A stretch of DNA of 64,000 bases, taken from positions 1 through 64,000 of the forward strand of contig CAYMJJ010000003.1 in NCBI GenBank assembly GCA_964390445.1. Reading direction: 5' to 3'. Under the pieces are notes generated by a model. That model was not told the origin of the DNA. It saw nothing but the letters and a program-made list of their open reading frames with translations, and made no database searches. Positions within the stretch are counted from its first letter, which is position 1. Every line of letters starts with the position of its first letter. The position numbers were made by a program, and so were the translations under genes. Source of the stretch: Anderseniella sp964390445. Lineage in GTDB: Bacteria > Pseudomonadota > Alphaproteobacteria > Rhizobiales > Aestuariivirgaceae. Of the stretch, positions 35,979-44,535 are shown one piece after another.

Positions 35979-36968
35979 ATGCCGACACGCAAGCCTATCG
36001 TGATTGTTACCCGGAAACTGCCTGACGTCGTCGAGACGCGCATGCGGGAACTTTTTGCCACCAGGCTCAATGACGATGATAAGCCCATGACCCAGGCTGA
36101 GCTGGTCGAGGCGGTCAAGACGGCGGAAGTTCTGGTGCCCACCGTGACGGACCGTATCGACAAGTCGGTGATCATGCAGGCCGGCGACCAGTTGCGGCTG
36201 ATTGCCAATTTCGGCACCGGTGTCGACAACATCGACGTCGAAACGGCAACCGCGCGCGGCATCACGGTAACGAACACGCCCGGCGTCCTGACAGAGGACA
36301 CCGCTGACATGACCCTGGGCTTGATCCTCGCAGTGTCACGCCGGTTGATTGATGGTGCCAAGGTGATCGGTAACGACAACGTCTGGCAGGGCTGGTCGCC
36401 AACGTGGATGTTGGGGCGGCGCATCTATGGCAAGCGGCTCGGCATCATCGGCATGGGCCGGATCGGTCAGGCGGTCGCCAAACGGGCGAAGGCGTTCGGT
36501 CTGCAGATCCACTATCATAACCGCAAGCCGGTTCACCCCAGCGTGGAAGAAGCGCTTGAAGCGACCTATTGGGAAAGCCTCGACCAGATGCTGGCGCGGA
36601 TGGACATCATCTCGGTGAACTGCCCGCACACGCCCGGCACCTATCACCTGCTTTCAGCCCGGCGGCTGGCGCTGGTCAAGCCGGATGCAATCATCATCAA
36701 CACCGCGCGCGGCGAGGTGATCGACGAGAATGCGCTGGCACGCATGCTCGAAAAGGATGAACTGGGCGGCGTCGGCCTGGACGTGTTCGAGCACGAACCG
36801 GCCGTCAATCCGCGCCTTTTGAAAAACCCCAAGGCCGTGCTGATGCCGCACATGGGGTCGGCCACCATCGAAGGCCGCGTCGACATGGGCGAGAAGGTAA
36901 TCATCAATATCAAGACATTCACCGACGGGCACAAGCCACCGGACCGCGTCGTGCCTGCGATGCTCTAG
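35979..36968 (+). CDS. D-2-hydroxyacid dehydrogenase (glyoxylate/hydroxypyruvate reductase-like)
   Basis: NAD(P)-dependent dehydrogenase of 329 residues. The nucleotide motif is GIIGMGRIGQAVAKR near 150; catalytic residues are the arginine in NTARGEVID, the glutamate in FEHEPAVNP and the histidine in MPHMGSATIE. This matches glyoxylate/hydroxypyruvate reductase and D-glycerate dehydrogenase. GGAG stands about 9 bases before the ATG. Its last codons and the TAG stop fall inside the head of a tandem palindromic repeat. Confidence 0.9.
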   Translation: MPTRKPIVIVTRKLPDVVETRMRELFATRLNDDDKPMTQAELVEAVKTAEVLVPTVTDRIDKSVIMQAGDQLRLIANFGTGVDNIDVETATARGITVTNTPGVLTEDTADMTLGLILAVSRRLIDGAKVIGNDNVWQGWSPTWMLGRRIYGKRLGIIGMGRIGQAVAKRAKAFGLQIHYHNRKPVHPSVEEALEATYWESLDQMLARMDIISVNCPHTPGTYHLLSARRLALVKPDAIIINTARGEVIDENALARMLEKDELGGVGLDVFEHEPAVNPRLLKNPKAVLMPHMGSATIEGRVDMGEKVIINIKTFTDGHKPPDRVVPAML

Positions 36969-37084
36969 TCTTTATCGCGCAACTGATCCGAAAACCGGTG
37001 CCCACTTTTCGGCTTGCGCTGGTGATGCTCTGATATTGTCGCGCAACTGATCCGAAAACCGGTGCCCACTTTTCGGCTTGCGCT
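36959..37084. repeat. Two tandem copies of a ~64-bp palindromic repeat (CCGAAAA...TTTTCGG)
   Basis: Each unit opens with GATGCTCT (36959, 37024) and contains an identical 46-base core (36975-37020 and 37039-37084) that folds as GCGCAA ... CCGAAAA-loop-TTTTCGG ... TTGCGC. The CCGAAAACCGG/CCCACTTTTCGG core is a hallmark of short dispersed repeats found across Rhizobiales genomes. The first unit contains the stop codon of the preceding dehydrogenase gene. Confidence 0.9.
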
Positions 37085-37090
37085 CATGAC

Positions 37091-37120
37091 AAAAGCGCCG
37101 GACCCGAGGGCCCGGCGCTT
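37091..37120. terminator. Bidirectional terminator between pnp and the dehydrogenase gene
   Basis: AAGCGCCGGACCC pairs with GGGCCCGGCGCTT with a single mismatch over 13 positions. It is followed by CTTTCATTT on the plus strand and, on the minus strand, by TTTTG. It can serve both converging genes. Confidence 0.8.
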
Positions 37121-37149
37121 CTTTCATTTCGCAATCAGGTCGGTCACGA

Positions 37150-39285
37150 TCAATCGTCGTCGCCATCCCTGGCCTTGCCGGCGATGTCTTCGCCGGTTTC
37201 CTGGTCAACCTGCTTCATCGACAGGCGGACCTTGCCGCGCTGGTCGAAGCCGAGCAGCTTGACCTTGACGGCATCGCCTTCGGACACGATGTCGGAGACC
37301 TTGTCTACGCGCTTGGGTGCCAGTTCGGAAATGTGAACCAGGCCGTCCTTGGCGCCAAAGAAGTTCACGAAGGCGCCGAAGTCGACAACCTTGACCACCT
37401 TCCCGTCGTAGATCGCGCCTTCTTCAGGCTCGGCAACGATAGAGTGGATCCAGTCACGTGCCGCCTTGATCGATGCACCATCGGCAGACGCAATGTTGAT
37501 CACGCCATCGTCGTTGATGTTTACCTTGGCACCGGTCTTTTCAACGATCTCGCGGATCACCTTGCCGCCCGAACCGATGACTTCACGGATCTTGTCGACC
37601 GGGATCGTCATCACTTCGATGCGCGGGGCGTGCTCGCCCAGTTCTGCACGGCCCGAGGTAATGGCTTCCGCCATCTTGCCGAGAATATGCATGCGGCCGT
37701 CCTTGGCCTGAAATAGCGCGGTCTCCATGATCTCCCTGGTGATGCCGGTGATCTTGATGTCCATCTGCAGCGAGGTCACACCTTCTTCGGTGCCAGCCAC
37801 CTTGAAGTCCATGTCACCGAGGTGATCTTCATCACCCAGGATGTCGGACAGCACGGCGAACTTTTCACCCTCGAGGATCAGGCCCATGGCAATTCCGGCG
37901 ATGGGGCGCTTCAGCGGTACGCCAGCATCCATCATGGCAAGCGACGCACCACACACCGAGGCCATCGAGGACGAGCCGTTCGACTCGGTGATCTCGGACA
38001 CGATGCGGATGGTGTAGGGGAACTCTTCCTTGGCCGGCAACATCGGGTGAACGGCGCGCCATGCCAGCTTGCCGTGACCGATTTCGCGGCGGCCGGTGAA
38101 GCCGGTGCGGCCGGTTTCGCCGACCGAATAGGGCGGGAAGTTGTAGTGCAGCAGGAAGTTCTGCTTGTAGGTACCTTCCAGTGCATCCACGAACTGCTCG
38201 TCGTCACCGGTGCCGAGCGTGGTCACGACCAGCGCCTGGGTTTCACCACGGGTGAACAGGGCAGAACCATGGGTGCGCGGCAGAACGCCGACTTCACACT
38301 TGATCTGGCGGACGTCAGCAAGGCCGCGGCCGTCGATGCGCGACCTGGTGTCGATGATCTGGCCGCGCACGATGTCGGCTTCCATCGACTTGAACACTTC
38401 GCCAACCTTGTTCTCGGCGGGAGCGTTTTCGTCTTCCGGGTCGCACAGTGCTTCAACCACCTTCTTCTTGGCAGCCGACACCGCATCGCGGCGCTCTTCC
38501 TTGCCCACGATCGTGTAGGCCTTCTTCAGGTCGTCGCCAGCAATTTCACGAGCCCTGGCAGCAAGTGCCGAGTTGTCTTCCGGCTGGTGGTCGCGCGGCT
38601 CGCGGGCAGCACGTTCTGCCAGGCGGATGATGGCTTCAATGACCGGCTGGAAGGCGTCCTGGCCGGCGACGACAGCGCCGAGCATGACTTCTTCGGTCAG
38701 TTCCTGGGCCTCGGATTCAACCATCAGCACAGCATCTGTGGTACCGGCAACAACCAGGTCGAGTTTCGAATCGGCCATCTGGTCAAGCGTCGGGTTGATG
38801 ACGTAGTCGCCGTCAACATAGCCCACTCGGGCAGCGCCAATCGGGCCCATGAACGGAGCGCCGGACAAGCACAACGCAGCGGACGCGCCGATCATGGCAA
38901 CGACGTCGGGATCATTTTCGAGATCGTGGCTGAGCACGGTAATGATGACCTGGGTTTCGCACTTGAAGCCCTTGGCAAACAGCGGGCGGATGGGGCGGTC
39001 AATGAGGCGGGAAACCAGCGTTTCCTTCTCGGACGGACGGCCTTCGCGCTTGAAATAGCCGCCGGGGATCTTGCCGGCTGCATAGGCCTTTTCCTGGTAG
39101 TTCACGGTAAGCGGGAAGAAATCCAGACCCGGCTTCGGCGACTTTTCGGCAACCACTGTGGCAAGCACCGTAGTTTCTCCGTAAGTGGCCAGCACTGCAC
39201 CGTCTGCCTGACGGGCAACACGACCGGTTTCGAGCCGCAGGGTGCGGCCAGCCCATTCAAGTTCTTCCACGTGGATATCAAACAT
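37150..39285 (-). CDS. pnp: Polyribonucleotide nucleotidyltransferase (PNPase)
   Basis: Trimeric phosphorolytic 3'-5' exoribonuclease of the RNA degradosome. It has 711 residues from ATG 39285 (MFDIHVEELEWAGRTL). There are two RNase PH domains (substrate loops FFPLTVNYQEKAYAAGKIPGG and NFPPYSVGETGRTG), a KH domain with VIGSGGKVIREI near 560, and a C-terminal S1 domain (VVDFGAFVNFFGAKDGLVHISEL). The frame extends 24 codons upstream but without conserved sequence. It follows rpsO, with a stem-loop between them. Confidence 0.98.
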   Translation of the reverse strand: MFDIHVEELEWAGRTLRLETGRVARQADGAVLATYGETTVLATVVAEKSPKPGLDFFPLTVNYQEKAYAAGKIPGGYFKREGRPSEKETLVSRLIDRPIRPLFAKGFKCETQVIITVLSHDLENDPDVVAMIGASAALCLSGAPFMGPIGAARVGYVDGDYVINPTLDQMADSKLDLVVAGTTDAVLMVESEAQELTEEVMLGAVVAGQDAFQPVIEAIIRLAERAAREPRDHQPEDNSALAARAREIAGDDLKKAYTIVGKEERRDAVSAAKKKVVEALCDPEDENAPAENKVGEVFKSMEADIVRGQIIDTRSRIDGRGLADVRQIKCEVGVLPRTHGSALFTRGETQALVVTTLGTGDDEQFVDALEGTYKQNFLLHYNFPPYSVGETGRTGFTGRREIGHGKLAWRAVHPMLPAKEEFPYTIRIVSEITESNGSSSMASVCGASLAMMDAGVPLKRPIAGIAMGLILEGEKFAVLSDILGDEDHLGDMDFKVAGTEEGVTSLQMDIKITGITREIMETALFQAKDGRMHILGKMAEAITSGRAELGEHAPRIEVMTIPVDKIREVIGSGGKVIREIVEKTGAKVNINDDGVINIASADGASIKAARDWIHSIVAEPEEGAIYDGKVVKVVDFGAFVNFFGAKDGLVHISELAPKRVDKVSDIVSEGDAVKVKLLGFDQRGKVRLSMKQVDQETGEDIAGKARDGDDD

Positions 39286-39410
39286 TCTCTTTTCCTTCGT
39301 TCGGTCGCTTGCCGGCAGACGTGGCCTGTTTTCTGAAGGCTGACACGTGACCGGCAATGTTCCCCTGAAAGCGGACCATCACGGCGCCAGGCCCCATTGC
39401 CTTGCGCGCC

Positions 39411-39452
39411 AAAAAGGGGAAACGGGCGGCCCCGGATGTCCGGAACCGCCCG
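39411..39452 (-). terminator. rpsO-pnp intergenic stem-loop, likely partial terminator
   Basis: On the minus strand CGGGCGG-TT-CCGG-ACAT-CCGG-GG-CCGCCCG forms a long stem with one 2x2 internal loop, followed by TTTCCCCTTTTT. The broken T-run suggests partial termination, giving rpsO-only and rpsO-pnp transcripts; PNPase leaders are also RNase III targets. Confidence 0.7.
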
Positions 39453-39468
39453 CGTCTTGTGTGCAGCG

Positions 39469-39738
39469 TTACCTGCGGATACCGAGCCGTTCGATCAGGC
39501 TCTTGTAGCGCGCTTCATCGCCACGCTTGACATAGTCAAGCAGCTTGCGGCGCTGGGACACGAGCTTCAGCAGACCACGGCGGGAATGGTTGTCCTTCTT
39601 GTGCGTCTGGAAGTGTCCGGTCAGGTTCTTGATCCGCTCGGTCAGGATTGCGACCTGCACCTCGGGTGAACCGGTATCACCGTTGCCGGTGGCGTATTCC
39701 TTAACAAGCTCCTGCTTGCGCTCAGGCGAAATCGACAT
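39469..39738 (-). CDS. rpsO: 30S ribosomal protein S15
   Basis: Primary 16S rRNA-binding protein of the small-subunit platform, 89 residues, the standard length. It contains GDTGSPEVQVAILTERI, HKKDNHSRRGLLKLVSQRRKLLDYVK and ends LIERLGIRR. A strong AAAGGAG ribosome site stands 8 bases before the ATG. It lies 157 bases downstream of truB and upstream of pnp, the classic order. Confidence 0.98.
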   Translation of the reverse strand: MSISPERKQELVKEYATGNGDTGSPEVQVAILTERIKNLTGHFQTHKKDNHSRRGLLKLVSQRRKLLDYVKRGDEARYKSLIERLGIRR

Positions 39739-39895
39739 CGTGTGCTCCTTTCAATATGAGGATTGTGTGACGCCAGATGCCGGGATGTCGTCCAGCACAG
39801 GCCATGAAAAAACACCGGCCGGAGCCAGCGTTTGGGCCAGCATATAGCCCAAACCCGCACTGATGACCAGAGCCAATGCAGTGCGCGGCGACCGG

Positions 39896-40819
39896 TCAGC
39901 CTTCATCCAGGTTAAAGACGCGGAACGGCCGGACCATGCCGTCGTCAGCCAGGGCAATCGCCAGGGGCTGGCCATGGTGTGTCAACAACACGGGTGCAGC
40001 GTCCTCGGGAGCAAACGGCACGGTCGCTGCAACCGGATTGCCATGCATCGCACGTGCTGCCTGGTCTTCATCAAGGTCCAGTCGTGGCAAGTGAGAAAGC
40101 ACCGCATCGAGCGGGTGGAGCACCTCTTCCAGCGCGCCGGCAGATGCTGCGTCCTGCAACGCTTCCACCGTCACTGCCTGGGCAATCCGGATGCCGCCCG
40201 TGGCAGTCCGCCTCAGGGCAGTGAGGTGGCCTTCTGTACCCAGTTTGCGAGCCAGGTCGAGGCCCAGCGAACGGACATAAGTTCCCTTGCCGCAGACCAC
40301 TTCGAACGATGCGTGGTTGCGATCGGGACAGCCGGTCAACCGCAATTGGTCAATGTGAACGGTGCGTGCTTCAATGTGCACGGCTTCGCCGGCGCGAGCC
40401 AAGTCATGGGCGCGCCGGCCATCCACCTTGATTGCCGAATAGGCAGGCGGCACCTGTTCGATATCGCCAATGAACTCACCCAGTGCTGCCCGTATGGCTT
40501 CAGGTTCGGGCCTGACATCACTGGTGGCGAAGATTTCGGCGCGTGCGTCTGCGTCACCGGTGGAGGTCGTCACGCCCCAGCGCACGGTGAACTCGTACAC
40601 CTTGGTTGCGTCCATCATCCACGGAACGGTCTTGGTGGCCTCGCCGAGCGCCACACCCAGCAGGCCGGTGGCAAGTGGATCCAGCGTACCGGCATGACCG
40701 GCCTTTTGTGCATTGAACGTGCGCCGGACCAGCGACACGGCATCGGTCGAACCCATGCCCGGCGGCTTGTCGAGAAACACCCAGCCGTGGACGGGCAAGC
40801 CCTTCTTGCGGCGCGCCAT
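39896..40819 (-). CDS. truB: tRNA pseudouridine(55) synthase
   Basis: Makes the T-loop pseudouridine 55 of all tRNAs. It has 307 residues from ATG 40819. The catalytic aspartate lies in KAGHAGTLDPLATGLL near 48; KTVPWMMDATKVYEFTVRWG, the YSAIKVDGRRAHDLARAG block and KGTYVRSLGLDLARKLG follow in family order. It is last but two in the rimP-nusA-ylxR-infB-rbfA-truB-rpsO-pnp series. Confidence 0.96.
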   Translation of the reverse strand: MARRKKGLPVHGWVFLDKPPGMGSTDAVSLVRRTFNAQKAGHAGTLDPLATGLLGVALGEATKTVPWMMDATKVYEFTVRWGVTTSTGDADARAEIFATSDVRPEPEAIRAALGEFIGDIEQVPPAYSAIKVDGRRAHDLARAGEAVHIEARTVHIDQLRLTGCPDRNHASFEVVCGKGTYVRSLGLDLARKLGTEGHLTALRRTATGGIRIAQAVTVEALQDAASAGALEEVLHPLDAVLSHLPRLDLDEDQAARAMHGNPVAATVPFAPEDAAPVLLTHHGQPLAIALADDGMVRPFRVFNLDEG

Positions 40820-40890
40820 TGACCTATGATTCCGGTGCAATTCCGGACGGAAACCCGCTATCCACTTCTGCTGGGATTGCCATGCGGGAA

Positions 40891-41304
40891 TCAGTCTTCG
40901 TCTTCAGGATCGAGGTCGCGCGACACCTTGGGGTCGGCCAGCAGCCGGTCAATGCTGGTCGCATAATCGGTTGCTGTATCGAGCCGGAAGCGGAACTCCG
41001 GCATGAACTTGAGGTCGAGCCTGGGGGCAAGCTCGCCACGGATGAATTTGCGGTGCTTGTTGAGTGCTTCGACCAGCGCGTCGCCATCACCGCCGGGCTG
41101 GAACGAGCGCACAAACGCGGTGGCAATCTTCAGGTCCGGCGTAGTGGTGACTTCGAGGACCGTGACGCCAAGCCTCTCGACCAATGGGTCCATGACGTCG
41201 CCACGAAGGAACAGCGCCGACAGTTCGTGGCGGATCAATTCGCCCACGCGCAACTGGCGCTGCGACGGGCCCTTGGATTGTTGCGTGCGTTTTGCCATTG
41301 CCAT
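40891..41304 (-). CDS. rbfA: 30S ribosome-binding factor A
   Basis: Cold-shock ribosome-maturation factor that binds immature 30S subunits near helix 1. It has 137 residues from ATG 41304 (a second ATG is two codons later). The KH-like core shows QRQLRVGELIRHELSALFLRG, VTVLEVTTTPDLKIATAFVR and APRLDLKFMPEFRFRLD. It is followed by an acidic tail. It lies 20 bases after infB. Confidence 0.94.
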   Translation of the reverse strand: MAMAKRTQQSKGPSQRQLRVGELIRHELSALFLRGDVMDPLVERLGVTVLEVTTTPDLKIATAFVRSFQPGGDGDALVEALNKHRKFIRGELAPRLDLKFMPEFRFRLDTATDYATSIDRLLADPKVSRDLDPEDED

Positions 41305-41324
41305 CTTGCCGAAAAGGCAGCGCA

Positions 41325-43880
41325 CTAGAGGGTGCGCTTGACTTCCTCGACGGTGAAACACTCGATCACGTCACCGGCACGCATGTCCTGGTAGTTCTCG
41401 AACGCCATGCCGCACTCCTGGCCAACCTGGACTTCCTTCACCTCGTCCTTGAAGCGCTTCAGCGTGGACAGAGTGCCTTCGTGCACCACTACGTTGTCGC
41501 GGATCAGGCGCACCTTGGCACCGCGCTGCACCGAGCCTTCGGTGACGCGGCAACCGGCAACCTTGCCAACCTTTGTGATGCTGAACACCTCGAGAATCTC
41601 GGCGTTGCCAAGGAAGGTTTCGCGCAGGTCCGGCGACAGCAGGCCCGACATCGCCGCCTTAACGTCGTCCACGAGATCGTAGATGATGTTGTAGTAGCGG
41701 ATCTCGATGCCGTTCTGTTCAGCGGCAGCGCGCGCCTGCTTGTTGGCACGCACATTGAAACCGATGATGACCGCCTGCGAGGCCTGGGCCAGTTGCACGT
41801 CAGATTCAGAGATACCGCCAACGGCATAGTGCACCACTCGGGCACCAACCTCGTCGGTGCCGAGCTTGTCGAGCGCCTGCACGATGGCTTCGCCGGAGCC
41901 CTGCACATCCGCCTTGATGAGGATCGGGAACTCCTTCTTGCCACTCTCCTTGAGCTGGCTCATCATCTGTTCGAGCGAAGATCGCGACGACGGTGCGCCA
42001 CGCGCCTCACGCAGCTTGCGTTCGCGGTAATCGGTGATTTCACGCGCCCGGGCTTCGTTCTCAACCACCACGATCGGATCGCCGGCCTCGGGAGCTGAAC
42101 TCATGCCGAGCACTTCAACCGGTACGGACGGACCCGCCTCGTCGACATTGTCACCCTTGTCGTTGATCAGCGCGCGCACCTTGCCCCATGCAGCGCCCGC
42201 GACCACGATATCGCCGACCTTCAGCGTACCACGGCGCACCAGCACCGTGGCCACGGGGCCACGGCCCTTGTCGAGTTGGGCTTCGACCACGATGCCGTCT
42301 GCAGGGCGGTCCGGGTTGGCGCGCAGGTTGAGCAGCTCTGCCTGCAGCAGCACGGCTTCCAGCAACTTGTCGAGGTTGGTGCCCTTGAGGGCCGAAATCT
42401 CGACTTCGAGCACATCACCGCTCATGCTTTCGACAACCACTTCGTGCTGCAGCAAGTCGGTGCGAACCCGGTTCGGGTCTGCCGACGGCTTGTCGATCTT
42501 GTTGATGGCTACAACCATCGGCACCCCGGCTTCGCGGGCGTGGCTGATTGCCTCGACCGTTTGCGGCATGACGCCATCATCGGCAGCAACCACCAGGATC
42601 ACGATGTCGGTTGCCTTGGCACCCCGGGCGCGCATGGCAGTAAATGCAGCGTGACCCGGCGTATCGATGAACGTGACCATGCCGCTGTTGGTCTGGACCT
42701 GGTAGGCACCGATGTGCTGGGTGATGCCGCCGGCTTCGCCCGACACAACGGACGCATTGCGCAAGGCATCGAGCAGCGAGGTCTTGCCGTGGTCAACATG
42801 GCCCATGACGGTGACGATGGGCGCACGTGGCTGCAGGTTGGTATCGTCATCGTCGATGCCCATCAGGCCTTCTTCAACGTCTGATTCCGACACCCGCTTG
42901 ACGGTGTGGCCGAAGTCCTCGGCGATAAGCTGGGCGGAGTCGGCATCAATGATGTCATTGATGGTGTGCATCTCGCCCTGCTTCATCAGGAACTTGATCA
43001 CGTCGACAGCGCGCTCGCTCATGCGGTTGGCGAGTTCCTGGATGGTGATGACTTCCGGAATGATGACTTCACGCGACACCTTTTCACGCGCAACACCGGC
43101 ACCCATGGCCTGCTTCTTCTGGCGCTCCTGGCGGCGGCGGAATGCAGCCAGCGACTTGGCGCGCTCGCCGTCGTCATTGAGGGCGTTGGAAATCGTCAGC
43201 TTGCCACGGCGCCGGTCAGCGTCATTGCGCGGCTTGGCCGGTGCGGCAGGCTTTTCGGCGCTCGGACTGCCGCCGGGCTTGCCACGGGACTTGGACCGGC
43301 TGACCGAAGGGTCTTCTTCCGGTTCGGCGGCCTTGGACAGTTTGGCCTCTTCGGCCTTGCGCTTGGCTTCTTCCTCGGCGGCGCGCTTGGCGGCACGGCG
43401 AGCGTCATCGGCCTCCTTCTCGACACGTTCTGCGGCTTCACGCGCATCACGATCAACCCGTTCCCTTGCCTCGACTTCAGCGCGCTTCCTGTCTTCGACG
43501 TCGCGCTGGCGTGCCTCGATCAGGGCGCGTTCACGCGCTTCGGCTTCCTCTGCGGTCAGGGTGCGCAGAACCTTTGGCTTCGCGGCTGGCCTTTCAGCAG
43601 GTGCCGCGGCAGCCGGACGGGCGGCCTCGGGGGCCGGTTGAGGCGCAGGCTTTTCTGCAACAGGCAGAACAGGCTTGGCTGGCACAGCCGGCTCAGCCGC
43701 ACCCGCCGGCTTGGCTCCGGCCGGCCCGATTACCCGCTTGCGCTTGGTTTCAACAACAACCGTCTTCGAGCGCCCGTGCGAGAAATTCTGGCGCACACGG
43801 CCCTGGCCACTCGGGCGCAGGCCGAGCGTGCGGCCGCCCGAGCGATCATTGCTGTTGTTGTCGTCAGTGTTGTCATTCAT
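41325..43880 (-). CDS. infB: Translation initiation factor IF-2
   Basis: GTPase that places initiator tRNA on the 30S subunit. It has 851 residues. The long N-terminal 250 residues are Ala/Pro-rich then charged and coiled-coil-like (runs of Glu/Arg/Lys/Ala), followed by an IF2-N subdomain. The G domain has G1 GHVDHGKTSLLD near 360, DTPGHAAFTAMRARGA and NKIDKPSADP. Domains II-IV follow, ending IECFTVEEVKRTL. The start overlaps the ylxR stop by four bases. Confidence 0.97.
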   Translation of the reverse strand: MNDNTDDNNSNDRSGGRTLGLRPSGQGRVRQNFSHGRSKTVVVETKRKRVIGPAGAKPAGAAEPAVPAKPVLPVAEKPAPQPAPEAARPAAAAPAERPAAKPKVLRTLTAEEAEARERALIEARQRDVEDRKRAEVEARERVDRDAREAAERVEKEADDARRAAKRAAEEEAKRKAEEAKLSKAAEPEEDPSVSRSKSRGKPGGSPSAEKPAAPAKPRNDADRRRGKLTISNALNDDGERAKSLAAFRRRQERQKKQAMGAGVAREKVSREVIIPEVITIQELANRMSERAVDVIKFLMKQGEMHTINDIIDADSAQLIAEDFGHTVKRVSESDVEEGLMGIDDDDTNLQPRAPIVTVMGHVDHGKTSLLDALRNASVVSGEAGGITQHIGAYQVQTNSGMVTFIDTPGHAAFTAMRARGAKATDIVILVVAADDGVMPQTVEAISHAREAGVPMVVAINKIDKPSADPNRVRTDLLQHEVVVESMSGDVLEVEISALKGTNLDKLLEAVLLQAELLNLRANPDRPADGIVVEAQLDKGRGPVATVLVRRGTLKVGDIVVAGAAWGKVRALINDKGDNVDEAGPSVPVEVLGMSSAPEAGDPIVVVENEARAREITDYRERKLREARGAPSSRSSLEQMMSQLKESGKKEFPILIKADVQGSGEAIVQALDKLGTDEVGARVVHYAVGGISESDVQLAQASQAVIIGFNVRANKQARAAAEQNGIEIRYYNIIYDLVDDVKAAMSGLLSPDLRETFLGNAEILEVFSITKVGKVAGCRVTEGSVQRGAKVRLIRDNVVVHEGTLSTLKRFKDEVKEVQVGQECGMAFENYQDMRAGDVIECFTVEEVKRTL

Positions 43881-44521
43881 TGCGTATCAGTTTCCCGCTC
43901 TTCAGCGGCTCCGTAATGCCCGTAATTGCTGTATCGCCTCGCATGCACGAGGAACTTTTCTGCGAGACCACCGGGCGTGATGGCTGCATGTATCACATTT
44001 GTACGGCCCAATGCCAAATCCAAATCGGCTGATGCGAAGCAATCGATCAGCTCTGCGCGAGTGCCCGAGTTGCGTAACCTTGCGGCGAGTTTGCCGCGGC
44101 CGTCGGCGGCGCCATCGGTGGCTGCCAGAAGAACGCGGAGCTTGCCGCGCTCCAACTGGGCTGCAACCTTGTCGAACCCGGCGACTGCCATGCCTGCCTT
44201 GGAGGCCAGTGACAGGGTGGACATTGCCTCGCGCAACAACAAGGTGCCAATGCGTGCAGGCAGGTCTTCAGGAACTGAAACAGCAGCCTTCAGGGCGCGG
44301 GCGAAAAGCTTGCGCCTGATCGCCTGTTCGACCGACTGCCGGGTGGCCGTCAGCCAGACCCCACGGCCAGGCAGCACTTGCTTCAGGTCGGGAACCAGTT
44401 CGCCGTCAGGCGAGGCGACAAAGCGGATCAGCTTTTCACGCGCGGCATGCGTGCGGGTGAGCGCACACATGCGCTCCTCCGCGTCGCCATCTGTTGCGAT
44501 TTGCCTTGCCACTACTGTCAT
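43877..44521 (-). CDS. YlxR-type RNA-binding protein with L7Ae-like domain
   Basis: Protein of 214 residues in the usual position between nusA and infB. The N-terminal YlxR (DUF448) domain is recognised by ERMCALTRTHAAREKLIRFV and PGRGVWLTATRQSVEQAIRR. The remainder (about 90-190) resembles the ribosomal L7Ae/L30e-like fold: LLLREAMSTLSLASKAGMAVAG followed by KVAAQLERGKLRVLLAATDGA. This two-domain form is normal in alphaproteobacteria. It presumably binds RNA, but the exact role is not established. It overlaps infB by four bases. Confidence 0.88.
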   Translation of the reverse strand: MTVVARQIATDGDAEERMCALTRTHAAREKLIRFVASPDGELVPDLKQVLPGRGVWLTATRQSVEQAIRRKLFARALKAAVSVPEDLPARIGTLLLREAMSTLSLASKAGMAVAGFDKVAAQLERGKLRVLLAATDGAADGRGKLAARLRNSGTRAELIDCFASADLDLALGRTNVIHAAITPGGLAEKFLVHARRYSNYGHYGAAEERETDTQ

Positions 44522-44535
44522 CCCGCCGAGTCACC

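Noticed and set aside
36959..37084. Tandem repeats as a minimal CRISPR array
   Set aside because: Only two units, each internally palindromic, with an 18-base connecting segment; no cas genes nearby.
37822..39336. Long open frame (504 codons) opposite pnp
   Set aside because: Same reason: an antisense shadow of a well-conserved gene in GC-rich DNA.
39751..39975. Small hydrophobic open frame between truB and rpsO
   Set aside because: It overlaps the truB end out of frame, with no credible ribosome site; the stretch is better read as the rpsO leader.
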